A DNA stretch of 57,438 bases from Methylobacterium symbioticum (GTDB lineage Bacteria; Pseudomonadota; Alphaproteobacteria; Rhizobiales; Beijerinckiaceae), in contig NZ_CABFPH010000029.1 in the NCBI RefSeq assembly GCF_902141845.1, forward strand, positions 1 through 57,438, written 5' to 3'. The notes under the pieces are model-generated. The model was not told where the DNA came from and made no database searches. It saw only the letters and a list, made by a program, of their open reading frames with translations. How positions within the stretch are numbered: position 1 is the first letter of the stretch; the number at the start of each line of letters is the position of its first letter. A program made the position numbers and the translations under genes. This document shows, piece by piece, positions 40,081-47,405 of the stretch.

Positions 40081-40539
40081 GTGCTGATGGCGAACCCGTT
40101 GCGTATCGAGGGGCCCGACCCGCCGGGCATGACGTGTGCCGATGTCGAGCGCTGGCTCGTGGCCGCGTTCATGGCCTTCACGGTCGCCCCCGTGTTCAGC
40201 CTGCGAGCGAACCGCCTCCAGGCCACGGACCAGGACGCCGCGCCCGGCACCTTCGATTGGATCACCTTCTCGGCGGATGTCCTCGGCCGGTCCAGCGTCG
40301 AGCGCCTCGCCCTCCTCACCTGGGCGAGGTCGAAGTCCCGGCGGCGGATCCGGCGTCATCGCGGCCTGCGCGCGCTGAAGGAGGTCCCGGGCGGCACCGT
40401 GACCGACTTCTGCGAGGAGGCCGGGTGGAAGCGCCGCACCTTCGACCGACGGCGGAAGCGGGCGTGCCGGCGGTTGGCGGATGCCTGGAACGAGCGGCGG
40501 CAGGCGGAGCGCCAAGAACTCAACTGGAGAAATCAATGA
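40081..40539 (+). CDS. DUF6362-like HTH protein
   Basis: 152 aa, GTG start (ATG at 40087 is the alternative). The C-terminal half has the DUF6362 pattern: ERLALLTWARSKSRRRIRRH, then a sigma70-region-4-like HTH (VTDFCEEAGWKRRTFDRRRK, LADAWNERRQ). It probably binds DNA; a late-gene activator or sigma-like factor would fit, since this phage needs something to read its unusual late elements. ATGA overlap with the next gene. Confidence 0.6.
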   Translation: MLMANPLRIEGPDPPGMTCADVERWLVAAFMAFTVAPVFSLRANRLQATDQDAAPGTFDWITFSADVLGRSSVERLALLTWARSKSRRRIRRHRGLRALKEVPGGTVTDFCEEAGWKRRTFDRRRKRACRRLADAWNERRQAERQELNWRNQ

Positions 40540-40790
40540 AGATCTACCGGCACGCCGCCACCGTGAAGGCGGCACGCATCCTCGGCATCACGGACGGTCG
40601 TGAAGGCGCGCCATTCTACCCTGACCTTGAAGGCGACGAGACAGAGGAGATGAGCTACCGAGCGTGGGCGGCATGCGCTCGCGACGTGCTTGCCGGCAAT
40701 CTGCCGGGTTACCTCGTCATCCATCCAAACGGTCTGGATGGCTACGTTCCAAAGGCCGAGTTTGAGGCTAATTTCACGATCGCCGAATAG
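40536..40790 (+). CDS. Hypothetical small acidic protein
   Basis: 84 aa, mixed alpha/beta with WAACARDVLAGNLPGYLVIH and an acidic middle. It overlaps the previous gene by 4 bp. Family not recognised. Confidence 0.45.
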   Translation: MKIYRHAATVKAARILGITDGREGAPFYPDLEGDETEEMSYRAWAACARDVLAGNLPGYLVIHPNGLDGYVPKAEFEANFTIAE

Positions 40791-40857
40791 GCGGATCGCA
40801 CCATCTGCCCATCACGCTTGCGTGTGTCCAAAAAGTTAACGGACCAAGGCAGGACCG

Positions 40858-40878
40858 GGCTCGGCGATAGATCGAGCC
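40858..40878. repeat. Small hairpin upstream of the 40897 gene
   Basis: GGCTCG (40858-40863) and CGAGCC (40873-40878) pair across a 9-nt loop; with flanking CC/GG the stem extends past one bulge. It lies 18 bp before a GTG start and may affect its translation. Confidence 0.4.
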
Positions 40879-40896
40879 GGTTCTCGCAGGTGCACC

Positions 40897-41754
40897 GTGA
40901 CCGCGTCCGCCTCTTCGACCACCTCGATTCCCGCGATCTCCGCCCAGCGCAAGACGTTCGCCGGCCCCGTCCGTGAACGCGACCCGCGCGGCGATCGCTA
41001 CGACCACCGCGCCGCCTTCGATCCCCGCACCAACCTCTCGCGCGCGGCCCGCAAGGGCGCCGTCGAGGTCGCCACCGTCGCCGTCGCCGACCCGCACGAG
41101 CCCGGCAAGCGCGTCCTCGCCGCCGTGAACCGCCGGGTCGACGTGCTGGAGATGGAGCGCAGCCACGGCCGCCTGACCGTCTCGCAATACGAGGTCGGCC
41201 GCCAGGTCCAGGCGATCCTCGAGCGCTCCACCGGCGCCCGCCTCGGCTCGGCCGGCTGGGACAGCGCCGGCAGCCGCGACCAGACCATCGCGCACGAGCT
41301 CGCCATCATCTACGCGGTCGACGACGCCCGCCTCGTCGCCAAGATGAAGGCCAAGGTCGTTCGCGCCGTCGGCTCGCCCGGCGCCCGCTTCCTCGCCGAG
41401 GTCCTCACCGGCCGCTCGACCTTCGCGCAGTTCGCGGCCGATCGGGGCAAGGCCGGCGAGCGCGGCACCGCCTACGTCGCCGAGCACTTCCGGATCCTGC
41501 TGGAATACCTCGACGAGGATTTCGCGGCCGAGGGCGTGAAGACCCTGTGCGAGCGCTTCTTCCAGGGCGAGCGCACCGGGGAGGAGACCGACGAGAAGGG
41601 CCGCGTCGTCCCGACCGGGCACGGGCACGCCTGGGGCGGCGAGGAATCGCGCTACGCCCCGCACATGAACCGGGATGCCCTCATGCTCCGCGGCCGGACG
41701 GCGAAGGTGCGGGACCGGGTCGGGGCGCGGCATCGGTTGACCACAGAGGATTGA
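40897..41754 (+). CDS. Hypothetical protein, possibly DUF6456-like
   Basis: 285 aa, GTG start with GCAGGTG upstream. Residues about 75-220 follow a pattern (LEMERSHGRLTVSQYEVGRQ, LGSAGWDSAG, FAQFAADRGKAGERG, YVAEHFRILLEYLDE) that resembles DUF6456, a domain found in alphaproteobacterial HTH regulators, though no HTH is evident here. Its TGA stop lies inside the conserved TTGACCC element at 41751, so the regulatory site overlaps the end of this gene. Confidence 0.5.
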   Translation: MTASASSTTSIPAISAQRKTFAGPVRERDPRGDRYDHRAAFDPRTNLSRAARKGAVEVATVAVADPHEPGKRVLAAVNRRVDVLEMERSHGRLTVSQYEVGRQVQAILERSTGARLGSAGWDSAGSRDQTIAHELAIIYAVDDARLVAKMKAKVVRAVGSPGARFLAEVLTGRSTFAQFAADRGKAGERGTAYVAEHFRILLEYLDEDFAAEGVKTLCERFFQGERTGEETDEKGRVVPTGHGHAWGGEESRYAPHMNRDALMLRGRTAKVRDRVGARHRLTTED

Positions 41755-41800
41755 CCCGACGGGCGAAACCCGGCATTTCCATACCGTCGCACGACGCGCG
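41751..41800 (+). promoter_or_regulatory. Conserved two-part late-type element, copy B
   Basis: TTGACCCGACGGGCGAAACC (41751-41770), then CCGTCGCACGACGCGCG (41784-41800), 33 bp from the first base as in copy A. It precedes the phage tRNA. Confidence 0.65.
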
Positions 41801-41832
41801 CCCGGAGCCTCACCGCTGCCGGGCGTTTTGCG
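41799..41832 (+). terminator. Terminator-like hairpin between element B and the tRNA
   Basis: CGCCCGG (41799-41805) pairs with CCGGGCG (41819-41825), followed by TTTTGCG. It is only 10 bp from the tRNA, mirroring the element-hairpin-gene order at 8239-8348. Confidence 0.55.
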
Positions 41833-41841
41833 TTCCAGCGT

Positions 41842-41919
41842 TGGAGTGTAGCTCAGTCGGTAGAGCGCCGCCCTCATAAGGCGGGACCGTCGCCGGTTCG
41901 AACCCGGCCACTCCGACCA
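41842..41919 (+). tRNA. tRNA with CAT anticodon (Met or Ile2)
   Basis: 78 nt, full cloverleaf: acceptor TGGAGTG/CACTCCG with a U1-G72 wobble, D-stem GCTC/GAGC, anticodon stem CCGCC/GGCGG with loop CTCATAA (anticodon CAT), a 7-nt variable loop, T-stem GCCGG/CCGGC, then A and an encoded CCA. The anticodon stem lacks the GGG/CCC pairs of initiators, so it is an elongator Met or a lysidine-type Ile2 tRNA. The 7-nt variable loop and U-G first pair are unusual. Confidence 0.9.
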
Positions 41920-41997
41920 TCCTCGCCCCGCATCGTCCGTCGCGCTACCTTGTCAGGAGCGGACCGGTGCGGGGCACCACGCCATGATCGCAGGCCA

Positions 41998-42261
41998 ATG
42001 AGCGCACACCAGATCGCCACCGCGATCGAGGAGGAGGCCCGCGCCTTCTCGCGCTCGCGCATGACGGGCCGCCAGGATGCCGACCTCGAGGCGAAGGACG
42101 CGCACTGCCAGCGCGTCATCGCGCTCGTCGCGAAGCTCCGTCGGCAGATCGGCATCCCGGAGAGCCTGACCCTGATCCCCGGCAACCGCTACTTCGGCGA
42201 CCGCAAGGTGGTCGTGGCCGAGCGTCGGCCGAGCCGGAAGCGGGCGGTCCGCGCGGCTTAA
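41998..42261 (+). CDS. Hypothetical helical basic protein
   Basis: 87 aa. Helical N-terminus (QIATAIEEEARAFSRSRMTG) and a basic C-terminus (ERRPSRKRAVRAA). It starts 78 bp after the tRNA. Family not recognised. Confidence 0.45.
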   Translation: MSAHQIATAIEEEARAFSRSRMTGRQDADLEAKDAHCQRVIALVAKLRRQIGIPESLTLIPGNRYFGDRKVVVAERRPSRKRAVRAA

Positions 42262-42272
42262 CTGTTTAGATC

Positions 42273-42292
42273 GTATGGGATTTCTGCCATAC
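42273..42292. repeat. Inverted repeat upstream of the HNH gene
   Basis: GTATGG (42273-42278) and CCATAC (42287-42292) with an 8-nt spacer, about 60-80 bp before the HNH start. Possible operator. Confidence 0.35.
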
Positions 42293-42356
42293 TGAGGCGG
42301 CCCGAAGTGGTGCTGGTCACACCGCTCCGAGCCTAACCCTCATCATGGTGGTGCCC

Positions 42357-42908
42357 ATGGCAAAGGCTGATAATTCCGTATCACGAACCGCTCTCACGCA
42401 TGCACGACTGCGAGAGCTTCTTCGGTACGAGCCGGACACCGGCAATCTGATCTGGCGCGTTCGCCGCTCGAAGGGCGGTAGCGGCGCCCAGGTGGGTGAT
42501 ACCGCCGGCTACACCGCGGAGGACGGGTACGTTCGGGTGAGCGTCGATAACCGACGCTACCTCGCGCATCGGCTTGCATGGTTCTGGATGATCGGGGCTT
42601 GGCCCGTCGGGACAATCGATCACCGGAACAGGAAGAAGGCGGACAACCGCTGGGACAACCTGCGGGAGGCAACGTACTCGCAGAACGGCGTGAACCGGCA
42701 TCGCACCCGGAAGCACCATCTGCCGCGTGGCGTGTACCCCGCAGACGGGACCGGTCGGTTCAATGCCAAAATCGGCATCCGCGGAAAGGTGCTCTGCCTC
42801 GGTTCATTCGATACTCCGGAGCAGGCCCACGCCGCCTACCTCACCGCGGCAACCTCGAAATACGGGGCGTTTCTGCCCGACGAGGTGAGCAAGATCCGCC
42901 CAAAGTAG
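42357..42908 (+). CDS. HNH endonuclease with AP2 domain
   Basis: 183 aa. A beta-rich N-terminal region (LLRYEPDTGNLIWRVRRSKG) precedes the HNH motif (HRLAWFWMIGAWPVGTIDHR, then KKADNRWDNLREAT). A C-terminal AP2-like DNA-binding domain follows (GVYPADGTGRFNAKIGIRGK, then LGSFDTPEQAHAAYLTAATS). This is a homing-type free-standing endonuclease. ATG 42345 is an alternative start. It may be a mobile gene inserted between the tRNA-linked gene and the second recombinase. Confidence 0.85.
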   Translation: MAKADNSVSRTALTHARLRELLRYEPDTGNLIWRVRRSKGGSGAQVGDTAGYTAEDGYVRVSVDNRRYLAHRLAWFWMIGAWPVGTIDHRNRKKADNRWDNLREATYSQNGVNRHRTRKHHLPRGVYPADGTGRFNAKIGIRGKVLCLGSFDTPEQAHAAYLTAATSKYGAFLPDEVSKIRPK

Positions 42909-42946
42909 GTTCCTGTAATCTTCTTTGTCGGAAGCGATCTGGTCCC

Positions 42947-42966
42947 TTGGATCAAGACCCGATCAA
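42947..42966. repeat. 20-bp direct repeat, copy 1
   Basis: TTGGATCAAGACCCGATCAA; a second copy with one mismatch is at 43014-43033, 67 bp away. Each contains the inverted pair GATC...GATC. Candidate recombination or regulatory site for the adjacent recombinase. Confidence 0.6.
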
Positions 42967-42991
42967 CGAATTAAAGCCCTGAAAAACGGAC

Positions 42992-43008
42992 GCAATCGAC
43001 CGGATTGC
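42992..43008. repeat. Inverted repeat between the two direct repeats
   Basis: GCAATC (42992-42997) and GATTGC (43003-43008), 5-nt spacer. It lies between the 20-bp direct repeats. Confidence 0.4.
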
Positions 43009-43013
43009 ATCCG

Positions 43014-43033
43014 TTGGATCAAGACGCGATCAA
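43014..43033. repeat. 20-bp direct repeat, copy 2, touching the recombinase ATG
   Basis: TTGGATCAAGACGCGATCAA, ending immediately before the ATG at 43034. Confidence 0.6.
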
Positions 43034-43990
43034 ATGCCTGAAACTCTGCCGGTGCCGGTCGCACCGGCGGACATCGTTCCGGTCGCCCTCGACCGGGCGA
43101 AGGCCTATGCGGCCGAGGCCCGCGCTGACCGGACCCGGAAGGCCTACAGCTCGGCCTTCGGCTGCTTCACCACCTGGTGCCGCGGCGTCGCGGCCTGCCC
43201 CCTTGAGGCCGAGCCGGCGACGGTGGCGGCCTACGTCGCCCATCTCGCGGACACCGGCCGGAAGGCGGCGACGATCAACCTGCACGTCGCGGCGATCGCC
43301 GCGGTGCACCGCGCCGCCGGCTTGGACAACCCGACCGCGGCCGAGGCGGTGCGCGCCACCGTCCGCGGCATCCGGCGGACGATCGGCACCCGGCAGGCCC
43401 GAAAGGCGCCCGCCACCGCCGAGACCGTGAAGAAGATGGTCCGGAAGGTGCCGGACGGCCTCGCTGGGCAGCGCGACCGCGCGCTGATCCTGCTGGGATT
43501 CGCCGCGGCCCTGCGCCGGTCCGAGCTCGTTGCCCTCGACGTGGCCGACCTGGAGCGGGCGCCCGACGGCATCGTGCTCCACATCCGGCGCTCGAAGACG
43601 GACCAAGACGGCGCCGGCCAAGAAATCGCGGTGCCCCGCGGCTCGAAGCTGAAACCCTGCGAGGCGCTCGACGCCTGGCTCGCGGCGGCCCGCATCACCT
43701 CGGGCCCGGTCTTCCGGCCGGTGAACAAGGGCGGCGCGGTCTCGGCCGAGCGCCTCACCGACCGATCGGTGGCCGACATCGTGAAGCGCTACGCCGAGGC
43801 GGCCGGGCTCGATGCCACGCTGTTCTCGGGCCATTCTCTGCGCGCCGGCTTCGTTACCTCGGCGCTCGCCGCCGGGGCCGACGTCCTGAAGGTCATGCAC
43901 GTCACCCGGCACACACAGGTGACGACGCTCCAGAAATACGATCGGCGCGCGCGCGCCTTCGACGATCACGCCGGCCGGAAATTCCTATGA
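43034..43990 (+). CDS. Second tyrosine recombinase
   Basis: 318 aa. A SAM-like core-binding domain (about 25-110) precedes the catalytic domain with Arg161/162 (ALRRSEL), His267 and Arg270 (GHSLRAG), His293 (TRHTQV) and Tyr302 (QKYDRRA). It belongs to a Cre/Xer-like group found on mobile elements and is distinct from the integrase at 15940. It lacks an arm-binding domain, so a simple two-site reaction such as dimer resolution or inversion is likely. Two 20-bp direct repeats lie directly upstream. Its stop overlaps the next ATG. Confidence 0.9.
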   Translation: MPETLPVPVAPADIVPVALDRAKAYAAEARADRTRKAYSSAFGCFTTWCRGVAACPLEAEPATVAAYVAHLADTGRKAATINLHVAAIAAVHRAAGLDNPTAAEAVRATVRGIRRTIGTRQARKAPATAETVKKMVRKVPDGLAGQRDRALILLGFAAALRRSELVALDVADLERAPDGIVLHIRRSKTDQDGAGQEIAVPRGSKLKPCEALDAWLAAARITSGPVFRPVNKGGAVSAERLTDRSVADIVKRYAEAAGLDATLFSGHSLRAGFVTSALAAGADVLKVMHVTRHTQVTTLQKYDRRARAFDDHAGRKFL

Positions 43991-44202
43991 ACCGCGAGAC
44001 CCACACCGCGTCCGACGCCGAGCGCGCGCTGCGCGCGATGCAGCGCGACCCGGCCGCCGTCGGCTACGGGGCGCACCTGCGCCGCAAGGGTATCATCGGC
44101 ATGCCGGCCGCGACGCCGCTGCCCGTCTCCACACCGGGCGCCGAGACTGCCGACGCTGAGCGCGATCTGCGCCGCGCGATGGCGCAGCGCTTCCGCCTGT
44201 GA
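43987..44202 (+). CDS. Hypothetical small protein
   Basis: 71 aa, charged, helical ends (ASDAERALRAMQRDPAAVGY and DAERDLRRAMAQRFRL). Coupled to both neighbours by 4-bp overlaps. Family not recognised. Confidence 0.45.
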   Translation: MNRETHTASDAERALRAMQRDPAAVGYGAHLRRKGIIGMPAATPLPVSTPGAETADAERDLRRAMAQRFRL

Positions 44203-44399
44203 GCCCCGCCACCACGGCCCGGCTCCTCGCCGGGCTCGATGTCCGCCGCGGCCGCCCGACGGCAGCCCAGTGGGTCGAGGCGCTCGCCGTCCTCGCCACC
44301 GCCAAGCGCCGGCCCGGCCACTGGCTCGAGGTCGCGTTCACGCCGGGCGGCGCCGCCCAGATCACCGAACAGCCGCTGCCGGAGCTGCGCACCGCATGA
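44199..44399 (+). CDS. Hypothetical small protein, GTG start
   Basis: 66 aa, GTG start in a GTGA overlap. Contains RGRPTAAQWVEALAVLATAK and a beta-strand end. Family not recognised. Confidence 0.4.
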   Translation: MSPATTARLLAGLDVRRGRPTAAQWVEALAVLATAKRRPGHWLEVAFTPGGAAQITEQPLPELRTA

Positions 44400-44512
44400 T
44401 CGCGAACCTGATCCGCCGATTCCTCGACCGCCTGCGCGCGCCCCTGCCGGCCGCTCCGCTCGCGCCCGTGATCCGCACCGGTCGCGTCCTCTCGCAGGGA
44501 TGTGGACGCTGA
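44396..44512 (+). CDS. Tiny basic protein
   Basis: 38 aa (MIANLIRRFLDRLRAPLPAA at the N-terminus, possibly amphipathic). ATGA overlap with the upstream gene, and its TGA overlaps the next ATG. Confidence 0.35.
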   Translation: MIANLIRRFLDRLRAPLPAAPLAPVIRTGRVLSQGCGR

Positions 44513-44622
44513 TGCCCCGCCTCTGCGCCTTCCTGCTGCTCGCGGGTGTCGCCCTCGCAGCGCTGCCGCGCCGCCGTCCCGCCGCCGCCTTCGTCTTCCC
44601 GCTCTCGCCCACGGTGCACTGA
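44512..44622 (+). CDS. Tiny membrane or secreted protein
   Basis: 36 aa with a hydrophobic segment (residues 4-17, LCAFLLLAGVALAA) and a basic middle. ATG 44500 is an alternative in the same frame. Its stop overlaps the next ATG. Confidence 0.35.
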   Translation: MPRLCAFLLLAGVALAALPRRRPAAAFVFPLSPTVH

Positions 44623-44969
44623 TGCGCACGGTCCTCCTCGTCGGGGTCGTGGGCTGCGTCGCCGCCGCCTGCCTCGGCCATGCCGTCACCGCCGCCGAAT
44701 GCCGGACGCCGCCGCTGGATACCCGCGGCAACGTCGCGAGCGCGGTTCTGGTCTGCCTGCCGCCCGCGCCCGGCTTCGTCGCCGGCGCGCTCGCATGCCC
44801 GGTCGGCATCGAAGGGCCGGACTGCACGGCAGAGAACGCCACCGACGTCGTGCATATGCCCGTCGCGCACGAGACCGAGTGCGGCCACGTCGGGCAGGTC
44901 CTCGCGACCAGCCTGAGCCTCGCGCCAGGCCAGCGCCACAAGATCACCTGCGAGCGGCGGAAGGGCTGA
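44622..44969 (+). CDS. Secreted Cys-containing protein
   Basis: 115 aa. Signal peptide (residues 1-24, RTVLLVGVVGCVAAACLGHA) with likely cleavage after TAA/AEC. The mature part has six Cys in spaced pairs, so disulfide bonds are likely. A Cys in the h-region does not form a lipobox at the cleavage point. Function unknown; periplasmic. Confidence 0.45.
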   Translation: MRTVLLVGVVGCVAAACLGHAVTAAECRTPPLDTRGNVASAVLVCLPPAPGFVAGALACPVGIEGPDCTAENATDVVHMPVAHETECGHVGQVLATSLSLAPGQRHKITCERRKG

Positions 44970-45601
44970 TGCTGACCCGCCCGCGGCCTCCGGAGCGCCT
45001 GCTCGGCCAGGACGGCGCGGACACCGCAATTCCGTTCGAGCCGGCCCCCGACCTGGAGGCCTGGGCCCGCGCCACCTTCATTGACGAGGACGCCGTGCTC
45101 CTGAACGAGGAGCACGCCCACCTCCGCGAGGCGACCCTCGGCTTCCTCTGGACGTCCGTGTCGAACGCGCGCGGCGGCAACAGCGTCGTCGGGCAGGCCG
45201 AAATCCCATCCATCCAAGGCGGGAAATGGGCCCGCGCCCGGTTCTTCCAGCAGGTCGAGGGATGGTTCGGGATCGTCCCTGACTTCCTGATCACGCTCGA
45301 CGCGGGCTTCGCGGACCAGGCCGACGACGCCACGTTCTGCTCGCTCGTCGAGCATGAACTCTACCACTGCGCCCAGGCGAAGGACCGCTGGGGCGCGCCG
45401 CGCTTCTCGAAGGCGACGGGCCTGCCGATCTTCACGATGCGGGGCCACGACGTCGAAGAGTTCGTCGGCATCGTCGCTCGCTACGGCGTCGGCGCCGCGG
45501 CAGGCCAGACGGCCGCCCTGGTCGAGGCCGCGGGCCGCGCGCCGATCGTGTGCTCGGCGGACATCGCGGGCGTCTGCGGCACCTGTAACCGCCGCGGCTG
45601 A
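44969..45601 (+). CDS. Putative phage metallopeptidase
   Basis: 210 aa. HELYH (His129, Glu130, His133) is an HExxH zinc-peptidase motif in SLVEHELYHCAQAKDRWGAP, the signature of the 'putative phage metallopeptidase' family. It ends in a Cys pair (CGTC). It lies directly before the terminase genes, where these proteins are often found; its substrate is unknown, perhaps a virion assembly protein. ATG 44969 overlaps the preceding TGA. Confidence 0.8.
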   Translation: MLTRPRPPERLLGQDGADTAIPFEPAPDLEAWARATFIDEDAVLLNEEHAHLREATLGFLWTSVSNARGGNSVVGQAEIPSIQGGKWARARFFQQVEGWFGIVPDFLITLDAGFADQADDATFCSLVEHELYHCAQAKDRWGAPRFSKATGLPIFTMRGHDVEEFVGIVARYGVGAAAGQTAALVEAAGRAPIVCSADIAGVCGTCNRRG

Positions 45602-45631
45602 GATTGACCCAGCGTTGACGGATTCGCGACC

Positions 45632-46093
45632 GTGACCACGCTCTCGGATGAGGTGAAAACCTTCATCGTCCAACAGCTTGCCTGCTTCGATGCGCCCTCG
45701 GCGGTGGTGTCGGCGGTCAAGGACGAATTCGGCGTCTCCGTCACGCGGCAGGCGGTCGAGGCCTACGACCCGAACAAGGTCCAGGGACAACGGCTGTCGG
45801 AGGAGCTGAAGCTGCTCTTCACCGCGACCCGCGAGCGCTTCCTGAACGATCAGGCTGCGATCGGCGTGTCGCACCGGATGGTGCGGCTCCGACGCATCGA
45901 GCGCATGGCGAACAAGGCCGAGGCGCAGGGCAACATGGGCTTGGCCGCGAACCTCCTGGAGCAGGCTGCTCGGGAGTGCGGCGACGCCTTCACCAACAAG
46001 CGGCAGAACGAGGTCAGCGGGAAGGATGGCCAGCCCCTCCTCGCCGGCGGAATCGCCGTCACCTTCATCGACGGTCCCGGCCGTCCAAGCTGA
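45632..46093 (+). CDS. Terminase small subunit (DUF2280)
   Basis: 153 aa, GTG start. The N-terminus LSDEVKTFIVQQLACFDAPS is the DUF2280 signature. An HTH-like region follows (FGVSVTRQAVEAYDP), then a helical oligomerisation region. It recognises phage DNA for packaging. TTGACCC at 45604-45610 upstream resembles the start of the conserved late element but lacks the rest. Large terminase starts inside its 3' end. Confidence 0.85.
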   Translation: MTTLSDEVKTFIVQQLACFDAPSAVVSAVKDEFGVSVTRQAVEAYDPNKVQGQRLSEELKLLFTATRERFLNDQAAIGVSHRMVRLRRIERMANKAEAQGNMGLAANLLEQAARECGDAFTNKRQNEVSGKDGQPLLAGGIAVTFIDGPGRPS

Positions 46094-47405
46094 GTTCCCC
46101 CGGAAGCTCGCCTTCCTGTTCCAGCCCAAGCGCTACAAGATCGCGAAGGGTGGGCGCGGTGGCGGGAAATCCTGGGCCTTCGCCCGGGCGCTCCTGATCC
46201 TCGGCGCGCAGCGCAAGCTCCGCATCCTGTGCGCCCGCGAGTTCCAGAATTCGACCGCGGATAGCGTGCACGCGCTGCTCAAGGACCAGGCCGAGAAGCT
46301 CGGGCTGGGCAGCTTCTACGAGGTGCAGCAGACCAGGATCATCGGGGCGAACGGGACCGAGTTCAGCTTCGAGGGGCTCCGGCACAACGTCACGAAGATC
46401 AAGTCTTACGAGGGCGTCGATATCTGCTGGGTCGAGGAAGCCCGCACCGTCTCGAAGTCCAGTTGGGACACGCTGGTCCCGACCATTCGTAAGCCGGGCT
46501 CGGAAATCTGGATCAGCTTCAATCCGGAGTTGGCCGAAGACGAGACGTACAAGCGGTTCATCACGCATCCGCCGACGAATTCGGAAGTCGCGACCATCAA
46601 TTGGTACGACAACCCGTGGTTTCCGGCGGAGCTGCAGCAGGAAGCGAAGGACCTCAAGGCGCGCGATCCGGTCGGCTACGAGACCGTCTGGGAGGGGATC
46701 TGCAAGCAGGTCCTCGACGGCGCGATCTACTCGAACGAGATCCTGGCGGCGACGAAGGCAGGCCGGTTCACAAAGGTTCCGCACGACCCGTCGAAGCCGG
46801 TCCACACCTTCTGGGACCTCGGGCGCGCCGACCGGACCTCCATCTGGTTCGCGCAGATCGTCGGCTTTGAGTTCCGGCTGATCGACTTCTACGAGAGCCG
46901 CGGCCACGCGCTGAGCCACTACCTGGAGGTCCTGGCGGAACGCGCGAAGGAGCAGGAGGACGGTTCGCCGGGCTACACGTACGGCGAGCACTGGCTCCCG
47001 CACGATGCGCAGAACGAGCTGCTCGCCTCCGAGCGCACCATTGAGCAGCAGATGTGGGCGGCCGGGCATACGGTCCGGATCACGCCGCGCCTCTCGGTCG
47101 CCGCCGGCATTGACGCCGCGCGCCAGGTCTTCGAGCGCTGCTGGTTCGACGAGACCCGCTGCGCCGACGGCCTGCAGGCGCTGCGGAACTACCAGTACGA
47201 CGTCGACCCGGACACGCAGCAGTTCTCGAAGGCCCCGCTGCACAACTGGGCGAGCCACGCGGCCGACGCCTTCCGCTACTTCGCCGTCGGCATCGCCGAG
47301 CCGCGCGAAGAGGACCTGCCGGACGACGGCCCCAACGACCGCTACGCGCGCCGCCGGCGCCGCGAGCGCGACGACGACGCATCAGGATCGGCATGGGCGC
47401 AATGA
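46026..47405 (+). CDS. terL: Terminase large subunit
   Basis: 459 aa. Walker A KGGRGGGKS (41-49), Walker B ICWVEEA (133-139), and nuclease Asp264 (FWDLGRADRT) with a C-terminal HAADAFRYF Asp near residue 427. This is the packaging motor and headful nuclease. The start at 46026 overlaps the small-terminase gene by 68 bp; the next in-frame starts fall too late for the ATPase domain. Its end overlaps the portal start by 13 bp. Confidence 0.92.
   Translation: MASPSSPAESPSPSSTVPAVQAEFPRKLAFLFQPKRYKIAKGGRGGGKSWAFARALLILGAQRKLRILCAREFQNSTADSVHALLKDQAEKLGLGSFYEVQQTRIIGANGTEFSFEGLRHNVTKIKSYEGVDICWVEEARTVSKSSWDTLVPTIRKPGSEIWISFNPELAEDETYKRFITHPPTNSEVATINWYDNPWFPAELQQEAKDLKARDPVGYETVWEGICKQVLDGAIYSNEILAATKAGRFTKVPHDPSKPVHTFWDLGRADRTSIWFAQIVGFEFRLIDFYESRGHALSHYLEVLAERAKEQEDGSPGYTYGEHWLPHDAQNELLASERTIEQQMWAAGHTVRITPRLSVAAGIDAARQVFERCWFDETRCADGLQALRNYQYDVDPDTQQFSKAPLHNWASHAADAFRYFAVGIAEPREEDLPDDGPNDRYARRRRRERDDDASGSAWAQ

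Noticed and set aside
45604..45631. Fourth copy of the two-part element before the small terminase
   Set aside because: Only TTGACCC matches; the GACGGGCGAA part and the second block are missing.
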